A stretch of 64,000 nucleotides of DNA from Patescibacteria group bacterium (GCA_035549555.1 DASZQR010000010.1:124001-188000); one strand, 5' to 3'. Positions 16,440-25,334 are shown, numbered from the stretch's first letter. Made by a program: numbers and translations. Notes: generated from the letters alone by a model not told the origin.

Positions 16440-18785
16440 ATGGATCAAGGTTTATCTTCAATCGCCGCAAAAGAGCTTCTCGCCAAAAACGGATTTAATG
16501 AAATCCCGCAAAAACACATAAGTATCTTTAAAAAAATCTTAAAAAATTTAATTTCTCCGATTGCTGTAATGCTTCTTTTGGCGTCATTTTTATCTTTTAT
16601 TCTGCAAAAAACTTTCGACGGTTATTTTATTTTATTGTTATTGTTTCTAAATACAGGAATAACTCTCTGGCAGGAGAATAAGGCTGACAATGCAATTCAA
16701 AAATTAAATGAGCATCTCAATCAAAAAGTAAAAGTTTTGCGGGATAATGTCTGGGTTCAAATTGATTCCAGGTTTTTGGTAATTGGAGATGTTGTCAAAT
16801 TGGCTTCAGGCGAAGTAATTCCTGCTGATGCAAAAATTGTGGGAGAAGAACATCTATCGATTAACGAATCAGCTCTAACGGGAGAATCTCTTCCCAAAGA
16901 CAAAAAAATAAACGATGAAGTTTTTTCAGGGTCTTTTGTCGCATCAGGAATTGCAACTATAAAAGTTACAGCAGTTGGGACAAATACTCATTTTGGGAAA
17001 ACTCTTTTCTCTGTCGAAAATATCAAAAAGCAAAGTTCACTTGAAAAAGATATTTTAAGCATTTCAAAATTTTTGACCCTCCTAAGTCTTACTGCAGTAG
17101 TAGTTTTGTCAGTTTATTTTATCATTCATAAAGCCCCGATTCTTGAGCTTTTAACCCTTGATTTAAGCCTCGTTATCGCAGGAATTCCCATCAGTCTTCC
17201 CACAGTTATGACATTGATTATCGAGTTTGGAGTTATTAATCTCGCCAAAAAAAACGTAATCATTCGCCGTCTTTCAGCTCTTGAAGATTTAGCAAATGTA
17301 AATTTTTTACTAACAGATAAAACAGGAACATTAACAAAAAATAAAATTGTTGTTTCTGATATTTACGCCTACGACGGCTTTACTCACAATGATGTCTTGT
17401 CTCTTTCAAGTATTATTTCCGGTCTTGAAAGTGATAATCCAATCGATATTGCGATAAACGAAAAATTAAAAGAACTTCATTTAAATATTCCCAAATTTAT
17501 TAAAAAAGATTTTATTCCAGCAGACTCAAAAAGAAAAAGAAGTACAGTTTTTATTCAAAAAGAAAATAAAGATCAGGTTATAAGCATTGGTGCTCCCCAA
17601 ATTATCATTAGTCTTTGCAAAATTGATAAAAAGACCCTAGACAAATTTAATAGAGAAGTGGAAACGCTCGCTCAAAAAGGTTTTCGCACTTTAGCAATTG
17701 CATCAGGAGACGGCAAAAAAGAAAATAACTTGAAAATAGTTGGCCTGATAGCTTTATCTGACGAGCTTCGTCCGGATGCAAAATCAGTTTTAAATTTTCT
17801 AAAACAAAACGGAATTAATTCTTCAATTGTGACAGGGGATAATCGTGCAATTGCCGAAAACATTTCTCGTGAACTAGAGCTAAACGGAGAAATAATTACA
17901 AAAGACAAATTAGATAAAACCAATTTTGATGCAATAAGCCCAGCTTTTTTTGAAAATACAGCAGCTTTTGCAGAAATTTTGCCTGAAGACAAACTTGATC
18001 TTGTTGAAAAAGCCAAAAAATTCTTTACAGTTGCAGCAAACGGCGACGGAGTGAATGATTTGCCGGCAGTCAAAGCTGCAAGCGTTGGCATGGCTGTTTC
18101 CAATGCAGTAAGCGTCTTAAAGGCCACAGCCGATATTGTTTTATTATCAGCTGGGATTAGTGTCATAAAAGATGCAATTTTAGAAAGCCGCAAAATTTTT
18201 GAAAGGCTTTATACTTATTCTCTTTATAGGATTTCAGAAAGCCTTCGTTTGATTGTAACAATTGCAGTTCTTGGAATTTCATATGGAGTTTATCCGCTTA
18301 CTGCTTTGCAGTTAATTTTGGCCGCGCTTTTAAACGATATTCCTATCATTTCTCTCGCCTTTGATAACGTTGAAATTGCTAATAGTCCAGCAAAAATTGA
18401 TGTTAAAAAAAGATTTACATTAAGCTCAGCCTTCGGTTTAGTAGGCGTATTAAACAGTCTTATTTTATTTTTCATTATGAAAAATGTTTGGAATCTCTCC
18501 TGGCCTGTTATTCAAACAATGTATTTTCTAAAGCTCACAGTTTCAGGCCATATGTTAATTTACGTTGCTCATACAAAAAAACACTGGTGGAATTTTTTGC
18601 CAAGTAAGCAAGTTGTTATTGCGACATCTCTGACGCAGTTAGTTGCAACTCTTTTCGCATTCTTTGGTTTTTTAATGCCAGGGAAAATTTCTCTAACTCA
18701 AATTCTTTTTGTCTGGGTATGGGCGCTTTTATGGATGCAAGTAGGGGAGATTGTAAAATTTATTCAGGAAAAATCTTTTAAATAA
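16440..18785 (+). CDS. P-type H+-transporting ATPase (P3A-like)
   Basis: A 781-aa P-type ATPase with cation-ATPase N-terminus, actuator-domain TGES motif (LTGESLPKD), DKTGTLTKN phosphorylation site (Asp about 292), and TGDN and GDGVND hinge motifs. The M4 stretch GIPISLPTVMTLI and the M6 stretch LNDIPIISLAFD match plasma-membrane H+-ATPases (P3A) better than Ca2+ or heavy-metal pumps; no CPC motif is present. It should pump protons outward using ATP, useful in a cell with reduced respiration. It ends 8 nt inside the convergent hisS gene. Confidence 0.88.
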   Translation: MDQGLSSIAAKELLAKNGFNEIPQKHISIFKKILKNLISPIAVMLLLASFLSFILQKTFDGYFILLLLFLNTGITLWQENKADNAIQKLNEHLNQKVKVLRDNVWVQIDSRFLVIGDVVKLASGEVIPADAKIVGEEHLSINESALTGESLPKDKKINDEVFSGSFVASGIATIKVTAVGTNTHFGKTLFSVENIKKQSSLEKDILSISKFLTLLSLTAVVVLSVYFIIHKAPILELLTLDLSLVIAGIPISLPTVMTLIIEFGVINLAKKNVIIRRLSALEDLANVNFLLTDKTGTLTKNKIVVSDIYAYDGFTHNDVLSLSSIISGLESDNPIDIAINEKLKELHLNIPKFIKKDFIPADSKRKRSTVFIQKENKDQVISIGAPQIIISLCKIDKKTLDKFNREVETLAQKGFRTLAIASGDGKKENNLKIVGLIALSDELRPDAKSVLNFLKQNGINSSIVTGDNRAIAENISRELELNGEIITKDKLDKTNFDAISPAFFENTAAFAEILPEDKLDLVEKAKKFFTVAANGDGVNDLPAVKAASVGMAVSNAVSVLKATADIVLLSAGISVIKDAILESRKIFERLYTYSLYRISESLRLIVTIAVLGISYGVYPLTALQLILAALLNDIPIISLAFDNVEIANSPAKIDVKKRFTLSSAFGLVGVLNSLILFFIMKNVWNLSWPVIQTMYFLKLTVSGHMLIYVAHTKKHWWNFLPSKQVVIATSLTQLVATLFAFFGFLMPGKISLTQILFVWVWALLWMQVGEIVKFIQEKSFK

Positions 18786-19650
18786 GTTCCATTATTCGGT
18801 CAATTCCAAAGGAGAAGCCAACAGCAGGAATTTTTCGCTCTGCAAACATTCCAATAAGTTCATCATATCGTCCACCTCCGCCAATTGATTGTTCTTCAGG
18901 GCGTCCGTTTGGTTTTAATTCCAAAATAGTTGAAGTGTAATAATCTAATCCTCTTGCAAGTGTCGGGTCAAAGAAAAAGTCTTTTCCTTCTTTTAATTCA
19001 AATTCTTTTTCTAAAATATCAAAAATATTCTTAAGATTATCAGTTAATGTAGTTTGTTCTACGAATTCTAATAAATCTTTTCTAATATTTTCTTTGCCGA
19101 TTTTATACATCTTATCGATTTCTCTGATATCTTCAATTTTTAAATCTTTAAAGTTTTTCCTGTCATTAACTGCCATCTTTGCATCAGTTAGTCCAATTTT
19201 TCTCGCAGCTTTAATTGCCGCAGCAATTACTTTTGCATCTTCTCGTTTCTCAGTTGATCCAATAGTATCCATGTCAAATTGTGTAAATTCTCTATAACGC
19301 CCTTTTTGTGTATTTTCTCCCCGAAAAACATTCCCAGTTTGATATCTCCTAAATGGACCATTTGCAATTACATTCAAATTGTTGGCAATATATCTTGCAA
19401 GGGGAACAGTAAGGTCATAGCGTAGAGCTAGTTCGCGTCCGCCGCGGTCTGTAAATTTATAAATTAATTTTTCTTCATCTCCATATTTTCCAGTTAAAGT
19501 CTCTGCAAATTCAACTGTTGGAGTTTCAAGTGGTACAAAATCAAATCCTTCCAAGACATCAGCGATCATATTCATCGTAGCTCGTCGTTTCTTTGCAAGC
19601 TCTGGGTTAATATCGCGAAATCCTTTTGGTGTTGTTGGCCCTTTTTGCAT
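18778..19650 (-). CDS. hisS: Histidyl-tRNA synthetase lacking the anticodon-binding domain
   Basis: The 290-aa protein has all class-II HisRS catalytic motifs: motif 1 region (PKGFRDINPELAKKR), motif 2 (GNVFRGENTQKGRYREFTQF), the HisA motif ARGLDYYTSTILE, GGGGRYDELIG and motif 3 (AVGFSFGIDRIMEL). It ends there, whereas HisRS normally continues about 95-110 residues into an anticodon-binding domain. The 3' end meets the P-type ATPase, so the missing domain is not nearby. HisZ (the HisG regulatory subunit) also lacks this domain, but no his genes are visible and the histidine-binding HisA motif is intact. Confidence 0.88.
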   Translation of the reverse strand: MQKGPTTPKGFRDINPELAKKRRATMNMIADVLEGFDFVPLETPTVEFAETLTGKYGDEEKLIYKFTDRGGRELALRYDLTVPLARYIANNLNVIANGPFRRYQTGNVFRGENTQKGRYREFTQFDMDTIGSTEKREDAKVIAAAIKAARKIGLTDAKMAVNDRKNFKDLKIEDIREIDKMYKIGKENIRKDLLEFVEQTTLTDNLKNIFDILEKEFELKEGKDFFFDPTLARGLDYYTSTILELKPNGRPEEQSIGGGGRYDELIGMFAERKIPAVGFSFGIDRIMELI

Positions 19651-19662
19651 ATAGTTATTGTA

Positions 19663-20595
19663 TCATTTTAAAACCTGAATACTTCTTGCATCAATATTTC
19701 CTTCTTTAAATTCTCCAGCAGCAATTATTTTGTCTCCTGTCTTAATTTGTGAAAAAGTATCATCTCCTGCAATTGTTGCATCAGTATTTGGTGTAACAGT
19801 AACTGTTGTATTACTATTTGGATTTTTGACTGTAACAGTTCCAGTTTCTGTATCGATCACAATTCCATAAAATGCAACTCTATCTGTTTTAATTACGGCA
19901 TCAGATACAACGACTCTTGTTGCCTGCAAAATGTTATTTGCATCTTTATAACCCATCGCGATCAAATAATCTCCAATTGCAACATCAGTTTGCTTAATAA
20001 TTTTTGTATCATTATTACGGGTATCAATAAAATTAGCGCTTGCGGTTGGATTTATTTGTTCAATATCTCCAGCATCATTTTTAATTTGTATTACAGAATT
20101 TGTGATATCTGTAATTGTCCCAACATATGAAAGTGCTTCTCCTTGTTGTGTTGGATCTTTTTGAAATTGGCTTGAAAAAACAAGGTTTAAATTTGCATCA
20201 GCTTCATTTCCGTTTTCATCAAATCCGCTAACGATGATTTGATTAACTCCGCCTTCAAGATCTGTGTTTGCACTAAAGCCTCCTGAAGTACTTGCATCAA
20301 TAATGGAATCTCCATCTTCTCCGGAAATAACAACCCATGTGTTTGGATTTGTAGTTCCAGAAATTGCAATTGGTGTATCAGTTGCAAGTTGATTATTAAC
20401 CAAATTTTGCAAAACAATTTTAAATTCCTGATTTGTACTGCTTGTTGCGGTTGGGATATTGCTTGCTAACGGAGTAGAAGAGGATGAAGGAGTTGATTTA
20501 GATTTTAAAATTGCATTAGCTTTCCATGCTCCAAAAGCTATTAAAAGCCCGAAAGCTCCGCCTGCAATAATGGCAAACAATATTTCTTTGCGCAT
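19663..20595 (-). CDS. Exported protein with Ig-like and DUF5666-type domains
   Basis: From ATG 20595 (MRKEILFAIIAGGAFGLLIA) a 310-aa protein with an N-terminal membrane segment, a Ser/Thr/Pro linker, a bacterial Ig-like region (about 65-150, AISGTTNPNTWVVISGEDGD) and C-terminal OB-like strands with GTITDITNSVIQIKNDAGD and FYGIVIDTETGTVTVKNPNS, resembling DUF5666 repeats. Probably cell-surface exposed; function unknown. It precedes hisS by 12 nt and may share its transcript. Confidence 0.65.
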   Translation of the reverse strand: MRKEILFAIIAGGAFGLLIAFGAWKANAILKSKSTPSSSSTPLASNIPTATSSTNQEFKIVLQNLVNNQLATDTPIAISGTTNPNTWVVISGEDGDSIIDASTSGGFSANTDLEGGVNQIIVSGFDENGNEADANLNLVFSSQFQKDPTQQGEALSYVGTITDITNSVIQIKNDAGDIEQINPTASANFIDTRNNDTKIIKQTDVAIGDYLIAMGYKDANNILQATRVVVSDAVIKTDRVAFYGIVIDTETGTVTVKNPNSNTTVTVTPNTDATIAGDDTFSQIKTGDKIIAAGEFKEGNIDARSIQVLK

Positions 20596-20661
20596 CGAAT
20601 ATGAGAATTTTTGCAAAGTTGGCCTTGAAAGTCAAGCTGGATGATGATATTTTAATCCTAC

Positions 20662-21312
20662 ATGGATATTACTTTTTTTGGCCAGGCTTCTTTTAAAATC
20701 AAAGGCAAAAATGCATCAGTCGTTACAGATCCGTTTGATGGCAAAATGCTTGGAATTAAATATCCGAAAGTAGATGCAGACATTGTTACAGTTTCTCATC
20801 ACCACGGCGATCACGACAAAGTAGAAAACGTCGAAAATGTGAAACGCGTCGTCGATGGCCCGGGCGAATATGAAATAAACGGCGTTTCAATAATTGGTTT
20901 GCCAACTTTCCATGATGCGGTAAAGGGAGCAGAGCGCGGCAAAAATACTATTTATGTAATTGAAATCGATGGCTTAAGATTGCTTCATCTTGGAGATCTT
21001 GGGCATACATTACCTGATGAAACAGTAAAAGAAATTGGTCCAATTGATATTATGATGATTCCAGTTGGCGGAAGCTTTACAATTGATGCAGAAAAAGCAA
21101 CCCAAGTGCAAAAGCAAGTCGGCGCATCAATTGTCGTCCCGATGCATTATCGTCTTGATGGACTAACTCCAGAGCTATCAGAAAAGCTTGCTCCGGTTGA
21201 AGATTTTATAACTGCATCAAGTTTAAGAACAGAAAAACTACCAAAGCTTTCTGTCAAGTTTGGTGATATAAATAACGAAGAAGAATATGCCGTTATCCTC
21301 GAAAAAAAGTGA
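20662..21312 (+). CDS. Metallo-beta-lactamase-fold hydrolase (UPF0173/UlaG-like)
   Basis: A 216-aa MBL-fold protein with the SHHHGDHD metal motif (residues about 45-52), GPGEYEINGVSI, HLGDLGH and the terminal PMHYRLD. The short length and the GPGEYE motif match UPF0173/UlaG-like hydrolases. It likely hydrolyses a phosphorylated or cyclic small molecule; the substrate is unknown. It overlaps dnaB by 26 nt, so the two are cotranscribed. Confidence 0.9.
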   Translation: MDITFFGQASFKIKGKNASVVTDPFDGKMLGIKYPKVDADIVTVSHHHGDHDKVENVENVKRVVDGPGEYEINGVSIIGLPTFHDAVKGAERGKNTIYVIEIDGLRLLHLGDLGHTLPDETVKEIGPIDIMMIPVGGSFTIDAEKATQVQKQVGASIVVPMHYRLDGLTPELSEKLAPVEDFITASSLRTEKLPKLSVKFGDINNEEEYAVILEKK

Positions 21313-22639
21313 TTTACATGTCCCGCCCCACAGTAACGATGCCGAAATTTCAGTTTTAGGCGCATTACTTCTTGATAAAGATGCAATTATAGAAGTCGCC
21401 GAAATAATAAGAGGCGAGCATTTTTATGACGATCGCCATAAAGAAATTTTTGAAGCAATAGTTGCTTTATATGAAGAGCGCGCTCCTATAGATATTATTA
21501 CTGTCGGGGAAAATTTAAAAAAAAGAAAAACTTTAAAAGAAGTTGGCGGTCAAAATTATCTTCGTGAGCTTTTAGGAAGCGTCCCAACCGCAGCCCATGT
21601 TGCTCAATATGCAAAGATTGTAAAAAATCTGGCAACAAAAAGATTATTAATGGCCAAGGCAACCAAGTTGGTTGATTTAAGTTTTGATGAAAGTTTGGAA
21701 GCAGAAGATCTTCTTGATAAAGCAGAAAGCGAAATCTTTTCTCTTACTCAAAGTTCTTTAGGCGGAAGTTTCACTCCGGTTCGCGCCGCTCTTGCAGATT
21801 CTTTTGATCGCCTCGATGAATTACATAAGATGGATAGCGGGCTTCGCGGAATCCCCACAAGTTTTAAAGAATTAGATGATCTGACAGCAGGATTACAAAA
21901 ATCAAATTTAATTATTCTTGCAGCGCGCCCTGGAGTTGGAAAAACTTCTTTTGCATTAAATATTGCCCAAAACCTAGCAGTTAATGAAAAAAGATCTGTC
22001 GGAATGTTTTCACTTGAAATGAGCAAAGAAGAATTAGTTGATAGATTATTAACTGCCCAAGCAGATATTGATGCATGGAAATTAAAAACTGGAAAATTAA
22101 ATGATGAAGATTTTACAAATCTTAGTAATGCGATGGGGGAATTAGCAGAGGCGCCTTTTTATATTGACGATACGCCAGCCTTATCAATTTTGGAGATGAG
22201 AACAAAAGCGCGAAGGCTTCAAGTTGAATATGGAATCGATTTATTAATTATCGATTATCTTCAGTTGGCCAAGTCTCGTAATTTGGAAAACCGCGTCCAG
22301 GAAGTTTCAGAAATTTCTCAAGGGTTTAAAAATATTGCAAGGGAATTAAAAATTCCGGTTCTTGCCCTTTCTCAGTTATCAAGATCTGTTGAGCAGCGCG
22401 GTGTAAAACGCCCTCAGCTTTCAGATCTGAGAGAGTCGGGAAGCATTGAGCAGGATGCAGATGTTGTTATGTTTTTATGGCGTGAAGATGATGCAGAAGA
22501 TCAGGAGCCAGGAAAGCCATTAAATATCACTCTTGATATTGCAAAACACCGTAACGGTGCACTAGGAAGTATAAAGTTATCATTCCATGGGGACAGAACA
22601 AGATTTTATCCTCGCGACACAAAACATTCTAAGGAATAA
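21287..22639 (+). CDS. dnaB: Replicative DNA helicase DnaB
   Basis: The 450-aa protein has the N-terminal helical domain (about 12-120, PPHSNDAEISVLGALLLDKD), linker, and RecA-like C-terminal domain with Walker A ARPGVGKTS (about 213-221), Walker B-type LLIIDYLQL, and the DnaB motif LSQLSRSVEQR and LRESGSIEQDADVVMFL. It is the ring helicase of the replisome and recruits primase. No intein is present. ATG 21287 overlaps the MBL gene and gives the usual N-terminus. Confidence 0.97.
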   Translation: MPLSSKKSDLHVPPHSNDAEISVLGALLLDKDAIIEVAEIIRGEHFYDDRHKEIFEAIVALYEERAPIDIITVGENLKKRKTLKEVGGQNYLRELLGSVPTAAHVAQYAKIVKNLATKRLLMAKATKLVDLSFDESLEAEDLLDKAESEIFSLTQSSLGGSFTPVRAALADSFDRLDELHKMDSGLRGIPTSFKELDDLTAGLQKSNLIILAARPGVGKTSFALNIAQNLAVNEKRSVGMFSLEMSKEELVDRLLTAQADIDAWKLKTGKLNDEDFTNLSNAMGELAEAPFYIDDTPALSILEMRTKARRLQVEYGIDLLIIDYLQLAKSRNLENRVQEVSEISQGFKNIARELKIPVLALSQLSRSVEQRGVKRPQLSDLRESGSIEQDADVVMFLWREDDAEDQEPGKPLNITLDIAKHRNGALGSIKLSFHGDRTRFYPRDTKHSKE

Positions 22640-22642
22640 ATA

Positions 22643-22852
22643 TTAATTATTATGAAGTTCATCTTCAAACGGAATACCTGCTCCTAAAGGTTGTACAATA
22701 GAATTATGTTCGCGATCAATTGCTAGCTTAAGTTCTGCTTCATCTTCTTTACTTAATTTTCCTTCATAAAATGCACGCAAAAAGTAGTCATGATGTCTTT
22801 GTTTTGCTCTTTGGAATATTTCTCCAAAATCTAGATTATTATCGAATTCCAT
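22643..22852 (-). CDS. Hypothetical small acidic protein (69 aa)
   Basis: From ATG 22852 (MEFDNNLDFGEIFQRAKQRH) a 69-aa soluble protein with a helical middle (EGKLSKEDEAELKLAIDREH). A longer in-frame start would run into tRNA-Leu and is rejected. No family is recognised. It lies between convergent dnaB and the tRNA, possibly cotranscribed with the tRNA. Confidence 0.5.
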   Translation of the reverse strand: MEFDNNLDFGEIFQRAKQRHHDYFLRAFYEGKLSKEDEAELKLAIDREHNSIVQPLGAGIPFEDELHNN

Positions 22853-22864
22853 TTTATTAGTAAG

Positions 22865-22949
22865 TGCCGGAGGAGGGAGTCGAACCCTCACGAGGTGTTA
22901 TCCCCATAGGTTTTTGAGACCTACGCGTCTGCCATTCCGCCACCCCGGC
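22865..22949 (-). tRNA. tRNA-Leu (anticodon CAA)
   Basis: The minus strand folds as a complete class-II tRNA of 85 nt: acceptor GCCGGGG/CTCCGGC (one G-U pair), D-arm GGCGGAATGGCAGACGC, anticodon stem TAGGT/ACCTA around loop CTCAAAA giving anticodon CAA, a long variable arm, and T-arm GAGGGTTCGACTCCCTC. It decodes UUG. The 3' CCA is not encoded. Discriminator is A, as required for leucyl-tRNA synthetase. Confidence 0.96.
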
Positions 22950-22972
22950 AATTACGCATATTATCTCACGTA

Positions 22973-23182
22973 TTAGTCCAAAAATTCAAAAAAATCCCTT
23001 CCGAAAGGATCTCTTTCGTTTAGCCCGACATGTCTTGCTATTTTTCTGACCTCTCGTTGTTTCAAACCTCGGCCAATCATTTGAAAAAACAACTCTGTTG
23101 ATTTATCTTCAGCATGTCTGACATTATCTTCAGCCAACAATTGTCTTGGTAAATTTGGGTGTGTAATTTCTTTTAGCGACAT
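22973..23182 (-). CDS. Hypothetical small protein (69 aa)
   Basis: From ATG 23182 (MSLKEITHPNLPRQLLAEDN) a 69-aa soluble basic/acidic protein with a helix-turn-helix-like stretch (RGLKQREVRKIARHVGLNER) that could bind nucleic acid; this is inference only. It is divergent from efp and upstream of tRNA-Leu on the same strand. Confidence 0.5.
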   Translation of the reverse strand: MSLKEITHPNLPRQLLAEDNVRHAEDKSTELFFQMIGRGLKQREVRKIARHVGLNERDPFGRDFFEFLD

Positions 23183-23204
23183 GAGCATTAATTTTATCAT
23201 AGTG

Positions 23205-23220
23205 ACAAGCTTCGCTTATT
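23205..23220. repeat. Copy 1 of the ACAAGCTTCGCTTAT repeat
   Basis: ACAAGCTTCGCTTAT recurs exactly at 51263-51277 and with one change at 38812-38826. Each copy lies just upstream of a minus-strand start codon (here the 69-aa gene). The core AAGCTTCGCTT can form a four-base stem. Confidence 0.5.
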
Positions 23221-23246
23221 AAAAACTAGCTAAATGAGCTAACTGC

Positions 23247-23261
23247 GAGGTATAATACCTC
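23247..23261 (+). promoter_or_regulatory. Palindromic -10 region of efp
   Basis: GAGGTATAATACCTC is a 7+7 palindrome whose centre is the perfect -10 box TATAAT (23251-23256), ending 10 nt before the efp ATG. A dimeric regulator could bind exactly over the -10, or the symmetry may allow divergent initiation toward the minus-strand gene at 23182. Confidence 0.6.
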
Positions 23262-23266
23262 TGCAA

Positions 23267-23830
23267 ATGATAAATTCAACAGATCTTAAAAACGGCAAAA
23301 CATTTATTTATTACGATAAACCTTTCAAAGTCGTAAATTATTCATTAATCAAAATGGGTCGTGGAGCTGCAACTGTAAAACTCATGGTTAAAAACATGGA
23401 AACAGGTACAACTCAGCCTCTTTCTCTAGGCACTGAAAATAAATTTGATGAATTAATTACCACAAAGCGCCGCCTTCAATATTTATTTAAAGATGCAACC
23501 ACAGCAACTTTCATGGATCCACAAACTTTTGATCAAGTAGAAGTTCCTGTCGCAGTTATTAGCGAAGAATTACCTTTTGTAAAAGAAGGGGATAATGTTG
23601 ATTTACTTTTTTGGAATGAAAAAGTTTTATCAATTGATATTGCTCCAAAAGTAGTTTTGACAGTTGTCGAGACAGATCCAGGAGTCAAAGGAAATACAGT
23701 AAGCAATTTATATAAGCCGGCAAAATTAAGTAACGGCATAATCATCAAAGTGCCACTTTTTATAAATGTCGGTGAAGAAATTAGAGTTGATACAAGAACT
23801 TCCTCTTATGTCGAACGAGCAAATAAATGA
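23267..23830 (+). CDS. efp: Elongation factor P with Arg at the tip position
   Basis: A 187-aa EF-P with the three OB/KOW domains: N-terminal KOW (to about 65), central OB (about 67-130, VPVAVISEELPFVKEGD) and C-terminal OB with GNTVSNLYKPAKLSNG and PLFINVGEEIRVDTRT. EF-P rescues ribosomes stalled at proline stretches. The domain-I loop is KMGRGAATV, placing Arg where lysine-type EF-Ps have the modified Lys; an Arg at this site is rhamnosylated by EarP in some bacteria. It is coupled (ATGA) to the next gene. Confidence 0.95.
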   Translation: MINSTDLKNGKTFIYYDKPFKVVNYSLIKMGRGAATVKLMVKNMETGTTQPLSLGTENKFDELITTKRRLQYLFKDATTATFMDPQTFDQVEVPVAVISEELPFVKEGDNVDLLFWNEKVLSIDIAPKVVLTVVETDPGVKGNTVSNLYKPAKLSNGIIIKVPLFINVGEEIRVDTRTSSYVERANK

Positions 23831-24309
23831 AAACAAAAGAAAAATTTCATAAACTTCACTGGATTATTACAATTATTCTTGGACTTTTGGCATTAATATT
23901 GATAATTTACATACTAATTAAAAATAATGACGCTACTGTTTATCTCCAATATCAACCGCATAATATAGAAAACTTCACAACTCTAAACTGTAATGAATTT
24001 ATAGAAAACGACTTTAATCCCTACACGCCGGATAGTTCATATTATGCAATCGGTTCAACAAGAGGAAATTACAAGTCTACAATAACTGTTTCTCGAGCTG
24101 GTCAAACAATATCTCTTAATTTTGCTAATAGTGATAGTAAACCTGAAATAGTCCAAATTGATAATGAAACAAACCAAGATATTAGTGAGTATGATCGGTA
24201 TGGAAGTTTATACATTTCAAAAATAAATGGCTATCTAGTCCAAACTACAAATGCATCCGCAGGGCCAGTTCAAGAAACAACTGTATATTCTTGTAAGAAA
24301 ATTAACTAA
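23827..24309 (+). CDS. Membrane-anchored hypothetical protein (160 aa)
   Basis: One N-terminal transmembrane segment (residues about 11-33, IITIILGLLALILIIYILI) and an external domain with two Cys (LNCNEF and YSCKKIN) that could be bridged. No family is recognised. It overlaps efp by ATGA and is followed 2 nt later by a gene of the same layout, so they may be paralogous or a functional pair. Confidence 0.55.
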   Translation: MKTKEKFHKLHWIITIILGLLALILIIYILIKNNDATVYLQYQPHNIENFTTLNCNEFIENDFNPYTPDSSYYAIGSTRGNYKSTITVSRAGQTISLNFANSDSKPEIVQIDNETNQDISEYDRYGSLYISKINGYLVQTTNASAGPVQETTVYSCKKIN

Positions 24310-24311
24310 AT

Positions 24312-24875
24312 ATGTCTGATGAGCAAATAAGTAAAAAACATAATCATATTAAATACATGATTTTTTTATTTATTTTTGGCGCAATAATTTCTTTTATCAC
24401 TTGGTTTATAACTTCATTTAGCTATGAAGACTATACATATGCAAGTTATGTTCCGCCATTAGAGTCAAGTTATTTCACAATGAGTACAGACTCAAACCCT
24501 TCTTATATATTTGATAGTAGCCTTATTGAAGGCAACAATTGCTCAATTAGCCCGCAAACTATTATTAAAGAACTATCAAATATTACCCAAGTAAGAGGAG
24601 TTGATCCAAAGACCGAAATATCATCAGGTTATATTATAGAATGCAAAGAATTCACTCTTTCGAAGGGTAATGCTTACTTTATTGCTTCTATTAATCATGA
24701 TTTACTAATATTTGTTCCAACAAATAAAATGCCCGAGATTGTTGTGCAAACTTCAGGGAACTATCCAGCACAAGGAATTGACGAAGTGAAATTCAATCCT
24801 CAATATAACGAACTTTTTGCCTATATTAGTGGCTATGATGACCCTCCAAAGTTACTTGATTTGAAATTAAAATAA
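24312..24875 (+). CDS. Membrane-anchored hypothetical protein (187 aa)
   Basis: One N-terminal transmembrane segment (residues about 14-34, MIFLFIFGAIISFITWFIT) and an external domain with two Cys (NNCSISP, IIECKEF). Same design as the preceding gene, and probably the last gene of the efp transcript. Unknown function. It ends next to a convergent gene. Confidence 0.55.
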   Translation: MSDEQISKKHNHIKYMIFLFIFGAIISFITWFITSFSYEDYTYASYVPPLESSYFTMSTDSNPSYIFDSSLIEGNNCSISPQTIIKELSNITQVRGVDPKTEISSGYIIECKEFTLSKGNAYFIASINHDLLIFVPTNKMPEIVVQTSGNYPAQGIDEVKFNPQYNELFAYISGYDDPPKLLDLKLK

Positions 24876-25334
24876 TTAACTGAATATCCAAAACAAAGCA
24901 ACTAAAACAATAATAAATTGTGTGGCAAGCCCAATGACTGGCTCAGCATCAGCCTGAATAGATTTTTGCCAGGCAATCCATTTTTCAAGAACAGTATATT
25001 TTTTATGCAAAAAATAATATGGAATTTCAACAACATCAGGAGTAACTGCTACAAAACTGCAGGCTAAAACATTTGCCGCTTGCATCGGCGTACCAGCATG
25101 AAGAGCAAGTGCACTTCCCAGAACCAAAGCAACAGCCGAATCTATCCTGATTATATTAATACTTTGTTTCGTTGGATGTCCATACTTTTTAATTTCGCGA
25201 TTGATATGTGGATTCCAGTGTGGAGTAATATCCAAAATAAAATGTGAAGCAAATGCAAGGGGAATTGCAATAAACGGGTTTGGGATTTTACTTGCAATCG
25301 CAGCGCCAACTGCGACATGAGGCGTTTCAAGCAT
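24876..25334 (-). CDS. Integral membrane protein, YdjM/DUF457-like
   Basis: From ATG 25334 a 152-aa polytopic membrane protein with an N-terminal TPHVAVGAAIASKI and a FASHFILDITPHWNPHI motif. The His/Asp spacing (H-x-x-x-D-x-x-P-H) resembles membrane-bound metal-dependent hydrolases of the YdjM/DUF457 type. Four membrane segments are likely. The substrate is unknown. Confidence 0.6.
   Translation of the reverse strand: MLETPHVAVGAAIASKIPNPFIAIPLAFASHFILDITPHWNPHINREIKKYGHPTKQSINIIRIDSAVALVLGSALALHAGTPMQAANVLACSFVAVTPDVVEIPYYFLHKKYTVLEKWIAWQKSIQADAEPVIGLATQFIIVLVALFWIFS

Noticed and set aside
18778-19650. HisZ (HisG regulatory subunit) instead of HisRS
   Set aside because: The histidine-binding ARGLDYY motif and motif 2 are intact, and no his genes are visible, so HisRS is the better call.
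22853-22891. Longer N-terminus of the 69-aa gene (39 more bases)
   Set aside because: The extension would lie inside tRNA-Leu(CAA).
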